A stretch of 64,000 nucleotides of DNA, taken from contig NZ_LXKA01000328.1 of assembly GCF_001645125.1 (NCBI RefSeq), positions 1 to 64,000 of the forward strand, written 5' to 3'. Shown piece by piece: positions 9,059 through 17,457 of this stretch (positions are counted from its first letter, which is position 1; each line of letters begins with the position of its first letter). The notes below the pieces were generated by a model. That model searched no databases, was not told the DNA's origin, and was given only the letters and a program-made list of their open reading frames with translations. Source of the DNA: Paraburkholderia ginsengiterrae (GTDB lineage: Bacteria > Pseudomonadota > Gammaproteobacteria > Burkholderiales > Burkholderiaceae). A program made the position numbers and the translations under genes.

Positions 9059-9160
9059 CTCAACGGCTGTGACCCAATGGTGGTGGCCCAACGGCAAGCA
9101 GCATGCCCAAACGCCTCGATCACACGAGGCGCGGGCAGCATTAACAGATGAGATATTGAA

Positions 9161-10354
9161 ATGGCAAACAAGCTACGAATTGCAATTGTCGGCGGTGGTA
9201 TCGGTGGCCTCGCCACCGCCGCGGCCTTGCGGGATGCCGGGCATGACCTGTTCATCTACGAACAGGCCGACCAGTTCCGTGAAATTGGCGCGGGCGTCAC
9301 GCTTCACCCTAACGCGACGCGCCTGCTCGACAAGCTGGGCTTCGGCGACGCGCTGCGAAAAATTGGCTCACCCACTGCGGGCGTCAGGTTAATGGGCGCA
9401 ACGGGCGAGCCGATCGAAACCGGTGCTCCGCGCGGCGGCGTTCCGCTTTCGGATGCGGGACAGGGGTATAACGTCCACCGTGCCGAATTCCTCGACATCC
9501 TCTCCAGTGCGCTCCCCTCGTCGCGCGTCCGACTCGGCCATCGCTGCGCGGATCTGATTCAGGACAGGAGAGGCATCACCCTCACCTTCGAGAACGGCGC
9601 ACACGCTACCTGCGACCTGGTCATCGGCGCCGACGGCATTCGGTCCGTGGTGCGTCAGCGGCTCGGCCTGGATGCGCCGGCTACCAGCGAGGGTGTCATG
9701 GCCTATCGAGGCATGGTGCCCGTCGGCAAGCTCCCATGGGCGAAGGATGCGCAAGGCCTGTACCTGTGGATGGGCGCGGGACGCAGTTTCCTGTGCTACC
9801 CGGTATCAGCCGGCGCCTACATCAATATGGTGGCCTTTGTGCCGACCGATCGCGACTCCGCGGAATCCTGGTCTGCGCTGGGCGACCTGTCCGCGCTCGC
9901 CGCCGAATATCGAGGCTGGGACGAGCGAGTTGGACAGACTATTGCCGCGCTCGATGAGACCTATGTGTGGGGCATTTACGATCGCCCGTCACTGCCGCGC
10001 TGGACGGTTGGAAACGCAACCTTGATCGGCGACGCCGCTCATCCGATGGTCCCCCATCTCGGTCAAGGCGCCGGCCAGTCTATTGAGGATGCCTATACGC
10101 TCGGCATTCTTCTCAAAGGCGCCTCCACCGACAACCTGGCCGACCGCCTGGCCCGCTATGAACGTCTCCGGCGCGACCGCACGGCGCTCGTTCAGAGTGT
10201 GGCGCGGCAAGCGGGCCAGTTCTATCGCACCGACTTCCACGATCCGGCGCAACGCGATGCAACGATGGCGGCGTGGACGAAAGAGGTCCGCTGGATACTG
10301 GAACATGACGCCGATGCAGCGGCTTTGTCCGAGGTAGAAGGCAGCCGCGCCTAG
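9161..10354 (+). CDS. FAD-dependent aromatic monooxygenase, salicylate-hydroxylase-like
   Basis: A 397-residue single-component flavoprotein hydroxylase. It shows the dinucleotide motif GGGIGG (11-16), the DG motif GADGIRSVVR near 156-165, and the FAD/ribityl motif GDAAHPMVPHLGQGAGQ at 290-306. This is the class A group that includes salicylate 1-hydroxylase, 3-hydroxybenzoate 6-hydroxylase and 6-hydroxynicotinate 3-monooxygenase. Several members replace a carboxylate by a hydroxyl group using NAD(P)H and O2. After the alcohol and aldehyde dehydrogenases, the natural role is decarboxylative or ring hydroxylation of the resulting benzoate. A dihydroxybenzoate substrate would give hydroxyquinol for the dioxygenase at 26160; this link is inference. 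A porin gene follows 69 bp downstream. Confidence 0.88.
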   Translation: MANKLRIAIVGGGIGGLATAAALRDAGHDLFIYEQADQFREIGAGVTLHPNATRLLDKLGFGDALRKIGSPTAGVRLMGATGEPIETGAPRGGVPLSDAGQGYNVHRAEFLDILSSALPSSRVRLGHRCADLIQDRRGITLTFENGAHATCDLVIGADGIRSVVRQRLGLDAPATSEGVMAYRGMVPVGKLPWAKDAQGLYLWMGAGRSFLCYPVSAGAYINMVAFVPTDRDSAESWSALGDLSALAAEYRGWDERVGQTIAALDETYVWGIYDRPSLPRWTVGNATLIGDAAHPMVPHLGQGAGQSIEDAYTLGILLKGASTDNLADRLARYERLRRDRTALVQSVARQAGQFYRTDFHDPAQRDATMAAWTKEVRWILEHDADAAALSEVEGSRA

Positions 10355-10423
10355 TTCATTACCGCAGTCGATACGAAGCTCGATCGATATCCACAATAAA
10401 TAAATATTTGGAGACTATTTAGG

Positions 10424-11506
10424 ATGATTAAGCATTATCGCAACTATCGTGGCATTCTCGCAAGCACGCTGCTCGGAAGCGTCGGATTGACCGCTCACGC
10501 ACAAAGCAACGTGACGCTTTACGGCATTGTCGACGCTGGCATTCTCTATACGAGCAAGTCGGTCAACCCCGCCACCGGACAGAACGCCGGCCATCAGCTC
10601 TCACTGGTGACCGGCGGCCTGACGCCGTCACTGTTCGGCTTGAAAGGCACCGAAGATCTCGGTGGCGGGATGAAAGCGATCTTCACGCTCGAAAGCGGCA
10701 TCGACACGACCAACGGCGGCTTGACCGATTCGAACGGCAATCTGTTCGGCCGGCAGGCGTGGGTTGGGATAGCGGGCAACTTCGGCACCGTCAAGGCGGG
10801 TGTTCAACTGTCCCCGTTCGTGCTCTCGCTGATCGCAACGGACCCGCGCAGCGCGTCGTACTTTGGCAGCGGCGTGCCGATCTACACCGGCAGTGTGTTC
10901 GTCACCGGCGCGTTCAACTCAAATTCGATTTCGTATGTGAGCCCGACGATCGCCGGCTTGCAGGGCAGCGCGCTGCTCGCGTTAGGCGGCGTCGCCGGGA
11001 ATTTTCAGGCCGGGCGCCAGTATTCGGCCAGCCTGAACTACACGTACGGACCGCTGCTGATCAGCGCTGCGATGTATAGCGGCAATGCAGGCGGCACGGC
11101 CTCGACAACGCCCATTCCAAGCACCGTTGCGTTCTCCGGCCGAACCATCGGAGGCAGCTATCAGTTCGATCGGATCATCGTCAAGGCCGTCTTCGTCAAT
11201 TACAAAATCGCCGGCTCGTTCGACAATCGCGTCTACGGTGGCGGATTGAGCTATCAGGTCACGCCCGACACCAATATCGATACCGGTGTCTGGTATACGA
11301 GCGACGGCAACGATACAAACAACCATTCGATCCTGGCCGCCACCGGCGTCATCTACAGTCTCTCGAAAGCCACCTTGCTCTACGGCCAGTTCGGGTACGT
11401 CGACAATCACGGGAAGATGAACACCGGCGTCTCGACGAACGGTGCGCTCTTCGGTGCCTCCGGATCGACCTTCGGCACCGCCGTCGGCATTCGCCACCTG
11501 TTCTGA
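10424..11506 (+). CDS. Gram-negative porin (Burkholderia-type trimeric porin)
   Basis: A 360-residue outer-membrane porin. A signal peptide (cleavage after TAHA) is followed by QSNVTLYGIVDAGILYTSKS, the classic first beta-strand of beta-proteobacterial porins. GTEDLGGGMKAIFTLESG and LFGRQAWVGI follow, with the terminal aromatic sequence GIRHLF needed for outer-membrane assembly. It is closely similar along its length to the porin at 17458 and less so to those at 39796 and 43294. It follows the aromatic hydroxylase at close spacing on the same strand, so it probably imports the substrate of the 6.3-10.4 kb module. Selectivity cannot be told from sequence. Confidence 0.93.
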   Translation: MIKHYRNYRGILASTLLGSVGLTAHAQSNVTLYGIVDAGILYTSKSVNPATGQNAGHQLSLVTGGLTPSLFGLKGTEDLGGGMKAIFTLESGIDTTNGGLTDSNGNLFGRQAWVGIAGNFGTVKAGVQLSPFVLSLIATDPRSASYFGSGVPIYTGSVFVTGAFNSNSISYVSPTIAGLQGSALLALGGVAGNFQAGRQYSASLNYTYGPLLISAAMYSGNAGGTASTTPIPSTVAFSGRTIGGSYQFDRIIVKAVFVNYKIAGSFDNRVYGGGLSYQVTPDTNIDTGVWYTSDGNDTNNHSILAATGVIYSLSKATLLYGQFGYVDNHGKMNTGVSTNGALFGASGSTFGTAVGIRHLF

Positions 11507-11582
11507 CGTCAGGTTCGAGTGCGAATCAACGGCGCCGGGGCTTCTCGCGAAGTCTCGGCGTCCAGCCCGCTTGCCGTGAATA

Positions 11583-12197
11583 TCAAACCGCGATAGTGGC
11601 GATCGCGAATCGCGCCTTGCTAATCGCGGCATCTCTCGTATCGGGACCGAACGCGAGTCCCTCCGCACGCACCACCGTCACGTCATGCAGACCGAGGAAC
11701 GAGAACACCGTTAGCAAATAGCTTTCATGATGCTCATGCGCGGCCGTCGGCGTTCCAGGCTGATAGACATTGCCGCGTGTAGAGGCAATGATGACTTTCT
11801 TGGCGGATGGAAGAAATGTCTGGAGTTCGCCGGACTCGCTATACTCAAACGTCTGCCCCTCCACCACAATGCGATCGATCCAGGCCTTCAACTGCGACGG
11901 CACCGAGAAGTTATACATCGGCGCGCCAATAACGATAATATCGGCCACGAACAGTTCGGCGAGGTACTCCTCGCCGGTCTCGAGATCGCAACTGAGCGCC
12001 GCCCCTTCGACCGTCCCACCGGTCCACGCATCAACGTGCGCATGGGACAGATGCAACGCGGGGTCGGCCGCAAGATCTCGATAGACGACCTCGATTCCAG
12101 GGTGCAGCGCTTTCTGACACTTGACGATTTCCGCGGTTAGCGTGCGGCTGACCGACTGGGCACCGGAAATACTGGAATCGATGTGCAACAGCTTCAT
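11583..12197 (-). CDS. azoR: FMN-dependent NADH:quinone oxidoreductase / azoreductase
   Basis: A 204-residue flavodoxin-like protein of the AzoR family. It begins MKLLHIDSSISGAQSVSRTL, the phosphate-binding SSxxGxxSxSR motif for FMN. It carries PMYNFSVPSQLKAWIDRI near residues 95-112 and ASTRGNVY near 140, all diagnostic. Such enzymes reduce quinones and azo dyes by two electrons using NADH and often protect cells from quinones made in aromatic catabolism. The ATG has AGGT upstream. It is divergent from the LysR gene at 12364. The intergenic region holds a 37-bp element repeated at 17209-17245, so it probably shares a regulator with the GMC/aldehyde dehydrogenase operon. Confidence 0.9.
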   Translation of the reverse strand: MKLLHIDSSISGAQSVSRTLTAEIVKCQKALHPGIEVVYRDLAADPALHLSHAHVDAWTGGTVEGAALSCDLETGEEYLAELFVADIIVIGAPMYNFSVPSQLKAWIDRIVVEGQTFEYSESGELQTFLPSAKKVIIASTRGNVYQPGTPTAAHEHHESYLLTVFSFLGLHDVTVVRAEGLAFGPDTRDAAISKARFAIATIAV

Positions 12198-12275
12198 TTC
12201 GCGGACCTCGGGTAGCGAGTTGCCTCACGTCGACGCATGAGACATCTTGCCGGACGCCAATGCGGGGGGACACTT

Positions 12276-12312
12276 CGGCAATGTCGCATGGTTGCAATGC
12301 ACCTGAATACCC
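12276..12312. promoter_or_regulatory. 37-bp conserved element, candidate operator of the LysR protein at 12364
   Basis: This stretch matches 17209-17245 at 29 of 37 positions without gaps. Both begin CGGCAATGTCGCA and both contain GAATA near the end. Each copy lies between a leftward gene (azoR here, the NTF2-like gene there) and a rightward gene (LysR here, porin there). It includes GCAT-N7-ATGC, a LysR-like half-site arrangement. Confidence 0.5.
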
Positions 12313-12363
12313 ATTATTTTTCGATCATATCCATCGCTTCTGACGATAGATGAGGAGACCCCG

Positions 12364-13299
12364 ATGCTGGACGGCGTATCGTTGGATCAGTTAAGAACAT
12401 TTATCTCCGCAGCCGACGAAGGCAGCTTCTCAGGCGCGGCCAGGAAGCTCCGCCGGGCGCAGTCCATGGTCAGCGAACTGGTCGCCAACCTCGAAGGCCA
12501 AATCGGGGTAACCCTATTCGATCGAAGCGGCCGATATCCGATGCTGACGGCCGAGGGCAGGATTCTGCTGGCTGATGCGCGCAGCATCATTGCCGGCGTC
12601 GACTGGATGAAGGCCCGCGCGAAAGGCATGTCTTCGGGTCTGGAGCCCGAACTGGCGGTGGTGCTGGACGTGTTCTTCCCGATTAACGCAATCATCGAGG
12701 CGGCCAAGGAGTTCCGTGAACGCTTCCCTTCGGTGCCGTTGCGCCTCTACGCGGAGGCACTCGGTGGCGCCTTTCAGCCGGTAATCGACGGTCGTGCCGC
12801 GCTCGGCATTGTCGGCTCCTTGCCGTTCGTGCCACCCGGCTTCACCGCCGAGCGGCTAACGGAAGTCGCTTTCATGATGGTCGCCGCGAGCAATCACCCA
12901 TTGGCGAAAATCAAAGGCCCCGTTCCAAAGGACGAATTGGCGCGCCATACCCAACTCGTCCTGACCGACCGCTCCAATCTCTCGGCTGACCGCGAGTATG
13001 GCGTGATGTCCGGCCTAACATGGCGGCTGGCGGATCTGTTTGCCAAGCACGCCTTTCTGCTGCATGGCCTCGGATGGGGCGGCATGCCGGTGCACGCCAT
13101 CAAGGACGACATTGCCGCCGGCCGGCTCGTTGAACTCCAGATTGAAGACGTGCCGCCCGGTGGCCTGATTCTGCCGATGTCGGCCGTGTACCCCTTAGCC
13201 ACGCCTCCCGGCCCCGCAGGACGCTGGTTAATCGAGCGGCTGCGCACTTGCGCGGCGGAGGCGGCTGAATTGGGGACGACGGCCTCTCCGGGCGGCTAA
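12364..13299 (+). CDS. LysR-family transcriptional regulator
   Basis: A 311-residue LysR regulator. The DNA-binding domain is clear at the N-terminus: LDQLRTFISAADEGSFSGAARKL then RAQSMVSELVANLEGQIG and TLFDRSGRYPMLTAEG. The C-terminal effector domain includes HPLAKIKGPVPKDEL and GLGWGGMPVHAIKDD. This resembles regulators commonly found beside quinone reductases and oxidoreductases. It is divergent from azoR with 166 bp between starts. A 37-bp element in that gap recurs upstream of the NTF2/aldehyde dehydrogenase/GMC operon, suggesting that this protein controls both transcription units and perhaps the porin at 17458. The effector is unknown. Confidence 0.9.
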   Translation: MLDGVSLDQLRTFISAADEGSFSGAARKLRRAQSMVSELVANLEGQIGVTLFDRSGRYPMLTAEGRILLADARSIIAGVDWMKARAKGMSSGLEPELAVVLDVFFPINAIIEAAKEFRERFPSVPLRLYAEALGGAFQPVIDGRAALGIVGSLPFVPPGFTAERLTEVAFMMVAASNHPLAKIKGPVPKDELARHTQLVLTDRSNLSADREYGVMSGLTWRLADLFAKHAFLLHGLGWGGMPVHAIKDDIAAGRLVELQIEDVPPGGLILPMSAVYPLATPPGPAGRWLIERLRTCAAEAAELGTTASPGG

Positions 13300-13328
13300 G
13301 GCAACGCGTTACGGCGAGTGGCGCACCA

Positions 13329-15047
13329 TCAGGCGGTGCGGAGAATCATCTGCGCAGCCTTCGCGCCGATCATGTGGCTGGCCGCGCTGGTCGGCCCCGT
13401 GACGATACTCGGCATGATCGAGGAATCGCAGACGCGCAGTCCCCCCACGCCATGAACGCGCAACTGCGGATCGACCACCGCCATGTCGTCGACACCCATT
13501 TTGCAGGTGCCGACCGGGTGGCCGAAACTGATCGTGGCATTGCGGGCAAAGTCACGTAGCGCGGCTTTGTCGAGCGGGCGGCCGGGGATCGCCTCCGCTT
13601 CGCGCACCCCATCGAACCCTTGCTGCTGCCCAAGCTCCCTGCACAGTTCGATGCAACGCGCTGTTGCCTCCAGATCCTGCTCTGTCGCGAGGAAACCGGC
13701 GTCGAGCTTGCCCGCCTGCCGCCAATCGGCGCTGGTAAGCCGGTAGCGGCCACGGCTCGCCGGACGCACGAGTGCGGGTGAGATGACAAAGCCGTTCTTC
13801 GGCGGAGGGCCGTATGCCGCGCGTATTTCCGGCGTCACGACCGACACCTGTTGAAGCACCATCATCACATCGGGGCGGCTAACAGCGGAATCGCTGCGAA
13901 CGAGCGCGGCGGCCTCCACGGCGTTGCTGTTCATCGAACGTGGCGGAAACTCGCCTTTGCATTGCAAGGTGACGCCGAAAAGTAATGGATGATCCTGGAA
14001 GTTATGTCCGACGCCTTTCAGATCGACGACCGGGGCAATCCCCAGCCGGCGCGAATCGTTCGCGGCGCCGATTCCGGACTGAAGCAGCAGCTTGGCGCTC
14101 GCGATGCCGCCGGCGGTCACGATGACCTCGCGCCGCGCCGCAATGTGACGCAAGCCATTGGCGTCGTGCAGGGAGATGCCTGTACAGCGACTCCCCTTGA
14201 AGAGCAACCGGACTGCATCAGTGTTGAGCAGGAGCGTGATATTCGGCCGCCCCAGCGCGGGACGCAGAAACGCACGCGCTGCGCTTGCACGGCTTCCGTC
14301 GCGATTGATGCTCATGTTCGAGTAGCCCGCGCCTTCGCGCATCGGACCGTTCATATCGTCGAGAATGGGAACGTCCATCTGACGGGCAGCGTCGATAAAG
14401 GCCGACGCAGTCGGATGAGGCGCATGCGTCGTGCAGATATGCAACGGGCCACCCGCCCCGCGCCACTGATTGGCGCCGCCTTCCCAGTCCTCGAGTTCCT
14501 TGAAGACGGGCAGCACGTCGGAAAAGCTCCAGCCTTCACAGCCTTGCTGGGCCCAGTCGTCATAGTCTTGCGCGACGCCACGCACCCAGAGCATCGCATT
14601 GATGCTGGTGCCGCCGCCGAGCACGTGAACCATGGCTAACGGCACGGCGCGATTGTTCACGTGCGGCGACGGCGCCGCACGGAACTTCCAGTCGAGCGGA
14701 CCGCCGATGTTGGTGAACCACAGACCCGGCGTTCTCACCTGTGGAAGGTCGTCAGAACCGCCGGATTCAACCAGCAGCACTTCAGCACCCGCTTCGGCGA
14801 GGCGCGCGGCCACGATACAGCCCGCGGCGCCCGCCCCCACGACCACATAGTCGTAACTGTCCTTGACGGCCTGCCGGTTCGCAAGCTGAGTCTGCCCGGC
14901 AGCCAGCGCCTGCTCCACCGGTCCGGAGCCGAGCAGCGCTGCCATACCCGTTGCGGCGCTCAGCTTCAGAAAAGCACGGCGATCGAGCGTGCCGCGCGAC
15001 ATACGGTCCAGCAGTTGTTGTGCCGCTTCGGCACTTGCCTTAATCAC
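13329..15047 (-). CDS. Tat-exported GMC-family FAD oxidoreductase (choline dehydrogenase-like)
   Basis: A 572-residue glucose-methanol-choline oxidoreductase. Residues 20-50 are a twin-arginine signal: DRRAFLKLSAATGMAALLG, with Arg23-Arg24 and a hydrophobic core. The FAD motif GAGAAG is at 71-76, followed by LLVESGG; GGGTSINAMLWVRG and GHPVGTCKMG are later GMC signatures. Family members oxidise alcohols and pass electrons to FAD and then a quinone or cytochrome. The Tat signal places this one in the periplasm. The start is a GTG at 15047 with GGAG upstream. It is the last gene of a leftward operon (NTF2-like, aldehyde dehydrogenase, GMC), consistent with periplasmic alcohol oxidation followed by aldehyde oxidation. 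Substrate unknown. Confidence 0.9.
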   Translation of the reverse strand: MIKASAEAAQQLLDRMSRGTLDRRAFLKLSAATGMAALLGSGPVEQALAAGQTQLANRQAVKDSYDYVVVGAGAAGCIVAARLAEAGAEVLLVESGGSDDLPQVRTPGLWFTNIGGPLDWKFRAAPSPHVNNRAVPLAMVHVLGGGTSINAMLWVRGVAQDYDDWAQQGCEGWSFSDVLPVFKELEDWEGGANQWRGAGGPLHICTTHAPHPTASAFIDAARQMDVPILDDMNGPMREGAGYSNMSINRDGSRASAARAFLRPALGRPNITLLLNTDAVRLLFKGSRCTGISLHDANGLRHIAARREVIVTAGGIASAKLLLQSGIGAANDSRRLGIAPVVDLKGVGHNFQDHPLLFGVTLQCKGEFPPRSMNSNAVEAAALVRSDSAVSRPDVMMVLQQVSVVTPEIRAAYGPPPKNGFVISPALVRPASRGRYRLTSADWRQAGKLDAGFLATEQDLEATARCIELCRELGQQQGFDGVREAEAIPGRPLDKAALRDFARNATISFGHPVGTCKMGVDDMAVVDPQLRVHGVGGLRVCDSSIMPSIVTGPTSAASHMIGAKAAQMILRTA

Positions 15048-15119
15048 TCTCGCGTCTCCACCATTTCTCTTTCTTTGTGCTTTGGCTAGCGCTCAAAGCT
15101 GTCCGGCCGAAGCCTCGCG

Positions 15120-16580
15120 TTAGAACGGGTACTGAACCTGCGTGCTGCGCGAGTTGATCCAGATGACGTCGCTAAAATCGGCGAGACTGTCCGGGCCCGT
15201 TCGACCCCAGCCGCTGTCGCGAACACCACCCATCGGCGCGTGAATTTCGTCGTTCACGGTCGGCGCGTTGACGTTCACGATGCCTGTCTGGATTTTGGGC
15301 GCGAGCTCGAAGGCCTTGTACGTATCGCCCGCGAGAATCGACGCGCTCAGTCCATACGCCGTTCGATTCGCGGCGCGAACGGCCTCCTCCGGCGTGTCCA
15401 CCGGTTCGACCCACACCACCGGTCCAAACGTTTCTTCCTGGGCGATGGTGGCATCCAGAGGCACGCCGGTGAGGATGGTCGGTTGATAGATCTGGCCTTC
15501 GTAGGTGCCGCCGGTTCTGAGAACAGCGCCCTTGGCGACAGCCTCCTCAACGCGATCATGGACGAGTTTCACGGCAGCGGACGTGACGAGCGGGCCGATG
15601 ATCGTGCCCGGGTTTTCCGGATCGCCGGAAGGCAGCGTCTTCGTGCGAGCAATGAACTTCTCGAGGAACTGCTCGTAGACTTTTCGCTGCACGATGATGT
15701 GCCGCGTGTTCAGGCAGATCTGCCCCTGATGGAAGAACGAGCCGAAAGTCGCGCTGCGCACCGCGTAGTCGACGTCGACGTCGTCGAGGACGATCATCGG
15801 GTTGTAGCCACCCAGTTCGAGGACGGTGCGCTTCAACGCGCGCCCGGCACGTTCGGCCAAGAGGCGCGCCGTCTTGACGCCGCCAATCAGGTTGATCACG
15901 CGCACGTCGGGGCTTTCGAAGAATTCGTCGGCAATTTCGCTCGCGGCGCCGGGCGCATGTGTCACCACGTTGATCACACCTTTCGGGAAACCGGCTTCCT
16001 CGGCAATTTCGGCGAGCATCAGCCCAGCCGAAACCGGCGCAAGCTCCGACGGTTTGACCACAACGGTATTGCCCGCACCGATCGGCGAGATGACCGCGCG
16101 CCAGGAGAGGATGTTTGCGCCGTTCCACGGCGTGAAGCTGGCGACAACACCCAGCGGGCGCCGAACGCCGATCGAGTGCGAACCCGGCTGGTTGCTTTCC
16201 AGCACCTGCCCGCGCGGCAGATACATCCACCCTGCCGCCTGCTCCAGCGTCGCCGCGACCAGATCCTGCTGGAAGTTCGCGAAAGAGATCGTGCTGCCGG
16301 TTTCCCGCGCGAGCAGCTGGGCGATCTCGCCTCGACGGCGTTTGATCAACTCCGCCGCGCGCAGGAACAAGCGTGCGCGCTCCGCGGGCGTCGTTTCCGA
16401 CCAGGCCGGAAAGGCTTTCGCGGCCGCCTCGACAGCCTTGCGCGCCTCGTTGCGCCCCCCTGCCGGAACACGTGCGAAAACTTTGCCGCTGTACGGCTCC
16501 AACACATCGAAGGTGCGCGACCCGTCGGCGTCATGCCACGAGCCGTCTGCGAAGTACTTGTAGGTTTTGATTTCAGCCAT
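15120..16580 (-). CDS. Aldehyde dehydrogenase, vanillin/benzaldehyde-type
   Basis: A 486-residue aldehyde dehydrogenase. Important residues are Asn153 (FTPWNGANILSW), Glu255 (VLELGGYNP) and catalytic Cys289 (GQICLNTRH). GGYNP in place of GGKSP and the FHQGQICLN tract are typical of the benzaldehyde/vanillin/salicylaldehyde dehydrogenase branch, so an aromatic aldehyde is likely. I use the ATG at 16580; an in-frame TTG three codons upstream (16589) is possible. Its neighbours are the GMC oxidoreductase downstream (72 bp) and the NTF2-like gene upstream, all leftward. Together they look like a side-chain alcohol to acid oxidation pair; the compound is not identifiable. Confidence 0.92.
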   Translation of the reverse strand: MAEIKTYKYFADGSWHDADGSRTFDVLEPYSGKVFARVPAGGRNEARKAVEAAAKAFPAWSETTPAERARLFLRAAELIKRRRGEIAQLLARETGSTISFANFQQDLVAATLEQAAGWMYLPRGQVLESNQPGSHSIGVRRPLGVVASFTPWNGANILSWRAVISPIGAGNTVVVKPSELAPVSAGLMLAEIAEEAGFPKGVINVVTHAPGAASEIADEFFESPDVRVINLIGGVKTARLLAERAGRALKRTVLELGGYNPMIVLDDVDVDYAVRSATFGSFFHQGQICLNTRHIIVQRKVYEQFLEKFIARTKTLPSGDPENPGTIIGPLVTSAAVKLVHDRVEEAVAKGAVLRTGGTYEGQIYQPTILTGVPLDATIAQEETFGPVVWVEPVDTPEEAVRAANRTAYGLSASILAGDTYKAFELAPKIQTGIVNVNAPTVNDEIHAPMGGVRDSGWGRTGPDSLADFSDVIWINSRSTQVQYPF

Positions 16581-16649
16581 TGTCGTCAATTCTGTGGAGT
16601 TCGAAAAAAGCGCAGCCGGAACCTGCCGCGCAGCTGCACGAATGGATGC

Positions 16650-17099
16650 CTAGTAACGGGTGTCGCGCCCGGCCTTCAGCCATGGGTAGCGGGCCGTATC
16701 GGCGCCGGCGTAGTCAGGATCCAGATACACGTGACACCGCTGAATCCGGAAATTGCGGATTTCGAACACATCGCACCACCGGCCCGCGAACGTCGTGCCC
16801 GCGCGCCACTCGCTGCCGTCTTTCAACTTTCCGCTCGACAGGCCCTCGACCACGACCATGTCGCCCTGCTGGATAAAGTTGGCGTGGGCGATGTCGTGCG
16901 AGACACCGGCGAGAATGCCCATCAGATCACCCAAAAGCTGCTCGATCTCATGCTTGCCGCGCGCAATGCCCCATTTGGGGAAGTACACCTCGGCGTTGTC
17001 GTCCAACAGATCGAAGATGCTTTCGCCTCTGTCCATGCGTTTGAAGTACTCGAGCGCGATTGCCTTGCGCTGCTCGTCCGTCATCGTTTTGATTTCCAT
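16650..17099 (-). CDS. NTF2-like (SnoaL-fold) protein
   Basis: A 149-residue protein of the nuclear-transport-factor-2-like superfamily. The segments YFKRMDRGESIFDLLDDNAEVYFPKWG and WRAGTTFAGRWCDVFEIRNFRIQRCHVYLDPDY fit the cone-shaped alpha+beta fold of SnoaL-like isomerases, hydratases and accessory proteins. The start at 17099 is chosen for its GGGAAGAG ribosome-binding site; an in-frame ATG at 17141 lacks one. It is first in the operon with the aldehyde dehydrogenase and the GMC oxidoreductase. Such small proteins often assist hydroxylation or isomerisation steps in catabolic clusters. Here no catalytic residue pattern lets me name a reaction. Confidence 0.8.
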   Translation of the reverse strand: MEIKTMTDEQRKAIALEYFKRMDRGESIFDLLDDNAEVYFPKWGIARGKHEIEQLLGDLMGILAGVSHDIAHANFIQQGDMVVVEGLSSGKLKDGSEWRAGTTFAGRWCDVFEIRNFRIQRCHVYLDPDYAGADTARYPWLKAGRDTRY

Positions 17100-17208
17100 C
17101 GTCTCTTCCCTAATGCAATCCTCTACCGCCTTGATATGCATTGCTAATCACATAAAAAACTCCTGACACGGAAAGCTCATGCAGAAGCACCCGCGCCTGG
17201 AAACATGA

Positions 17209-17245
17209 CGGCAATGTCGCACAGTTCCATCGCATCCGAATAGCC
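17209..17245. promoter_or_regulatory. Second copy of the 37-bp conserved element
   Basis: It matches 12276-12312 at 29 of 37 positions and lies in the 358-bp gap between the NTF2-like gene (start 17099, leftward) and the porin (start 17458, rightward). Apart from this element, the gap contains an AT-richer stretch at about 17335-17400, probably the porin promoter, and no gene that I can support. Confidence 0.5.
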
Positions 17246-17457
17246 AGAACTTTGCGATGGGACTTATCGACCCCGCAGATAGATGGTGCAAAGCGTTCTG
17301 CCAAGCACGACTGGCTCAATTCAGATTTTCACTTTGCACTACCTGGGGAAAATGCCAAGTCATAAAACCTTAACGATCGGAAAGTTTAGAATTATTCTTG
17401 CCTCACTATTCGACACGGTGCGATGACCTCGCATCCCAGAAACGGAGGAGCCGAGAG

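Noticed and set aside
15240-17147. Plus-strand open frame of 635 codons opposite the aldehyde dehydrogenase and NTF2-like genes
   Set aside because: Spans two real genes antisense, with no recognisable domain.
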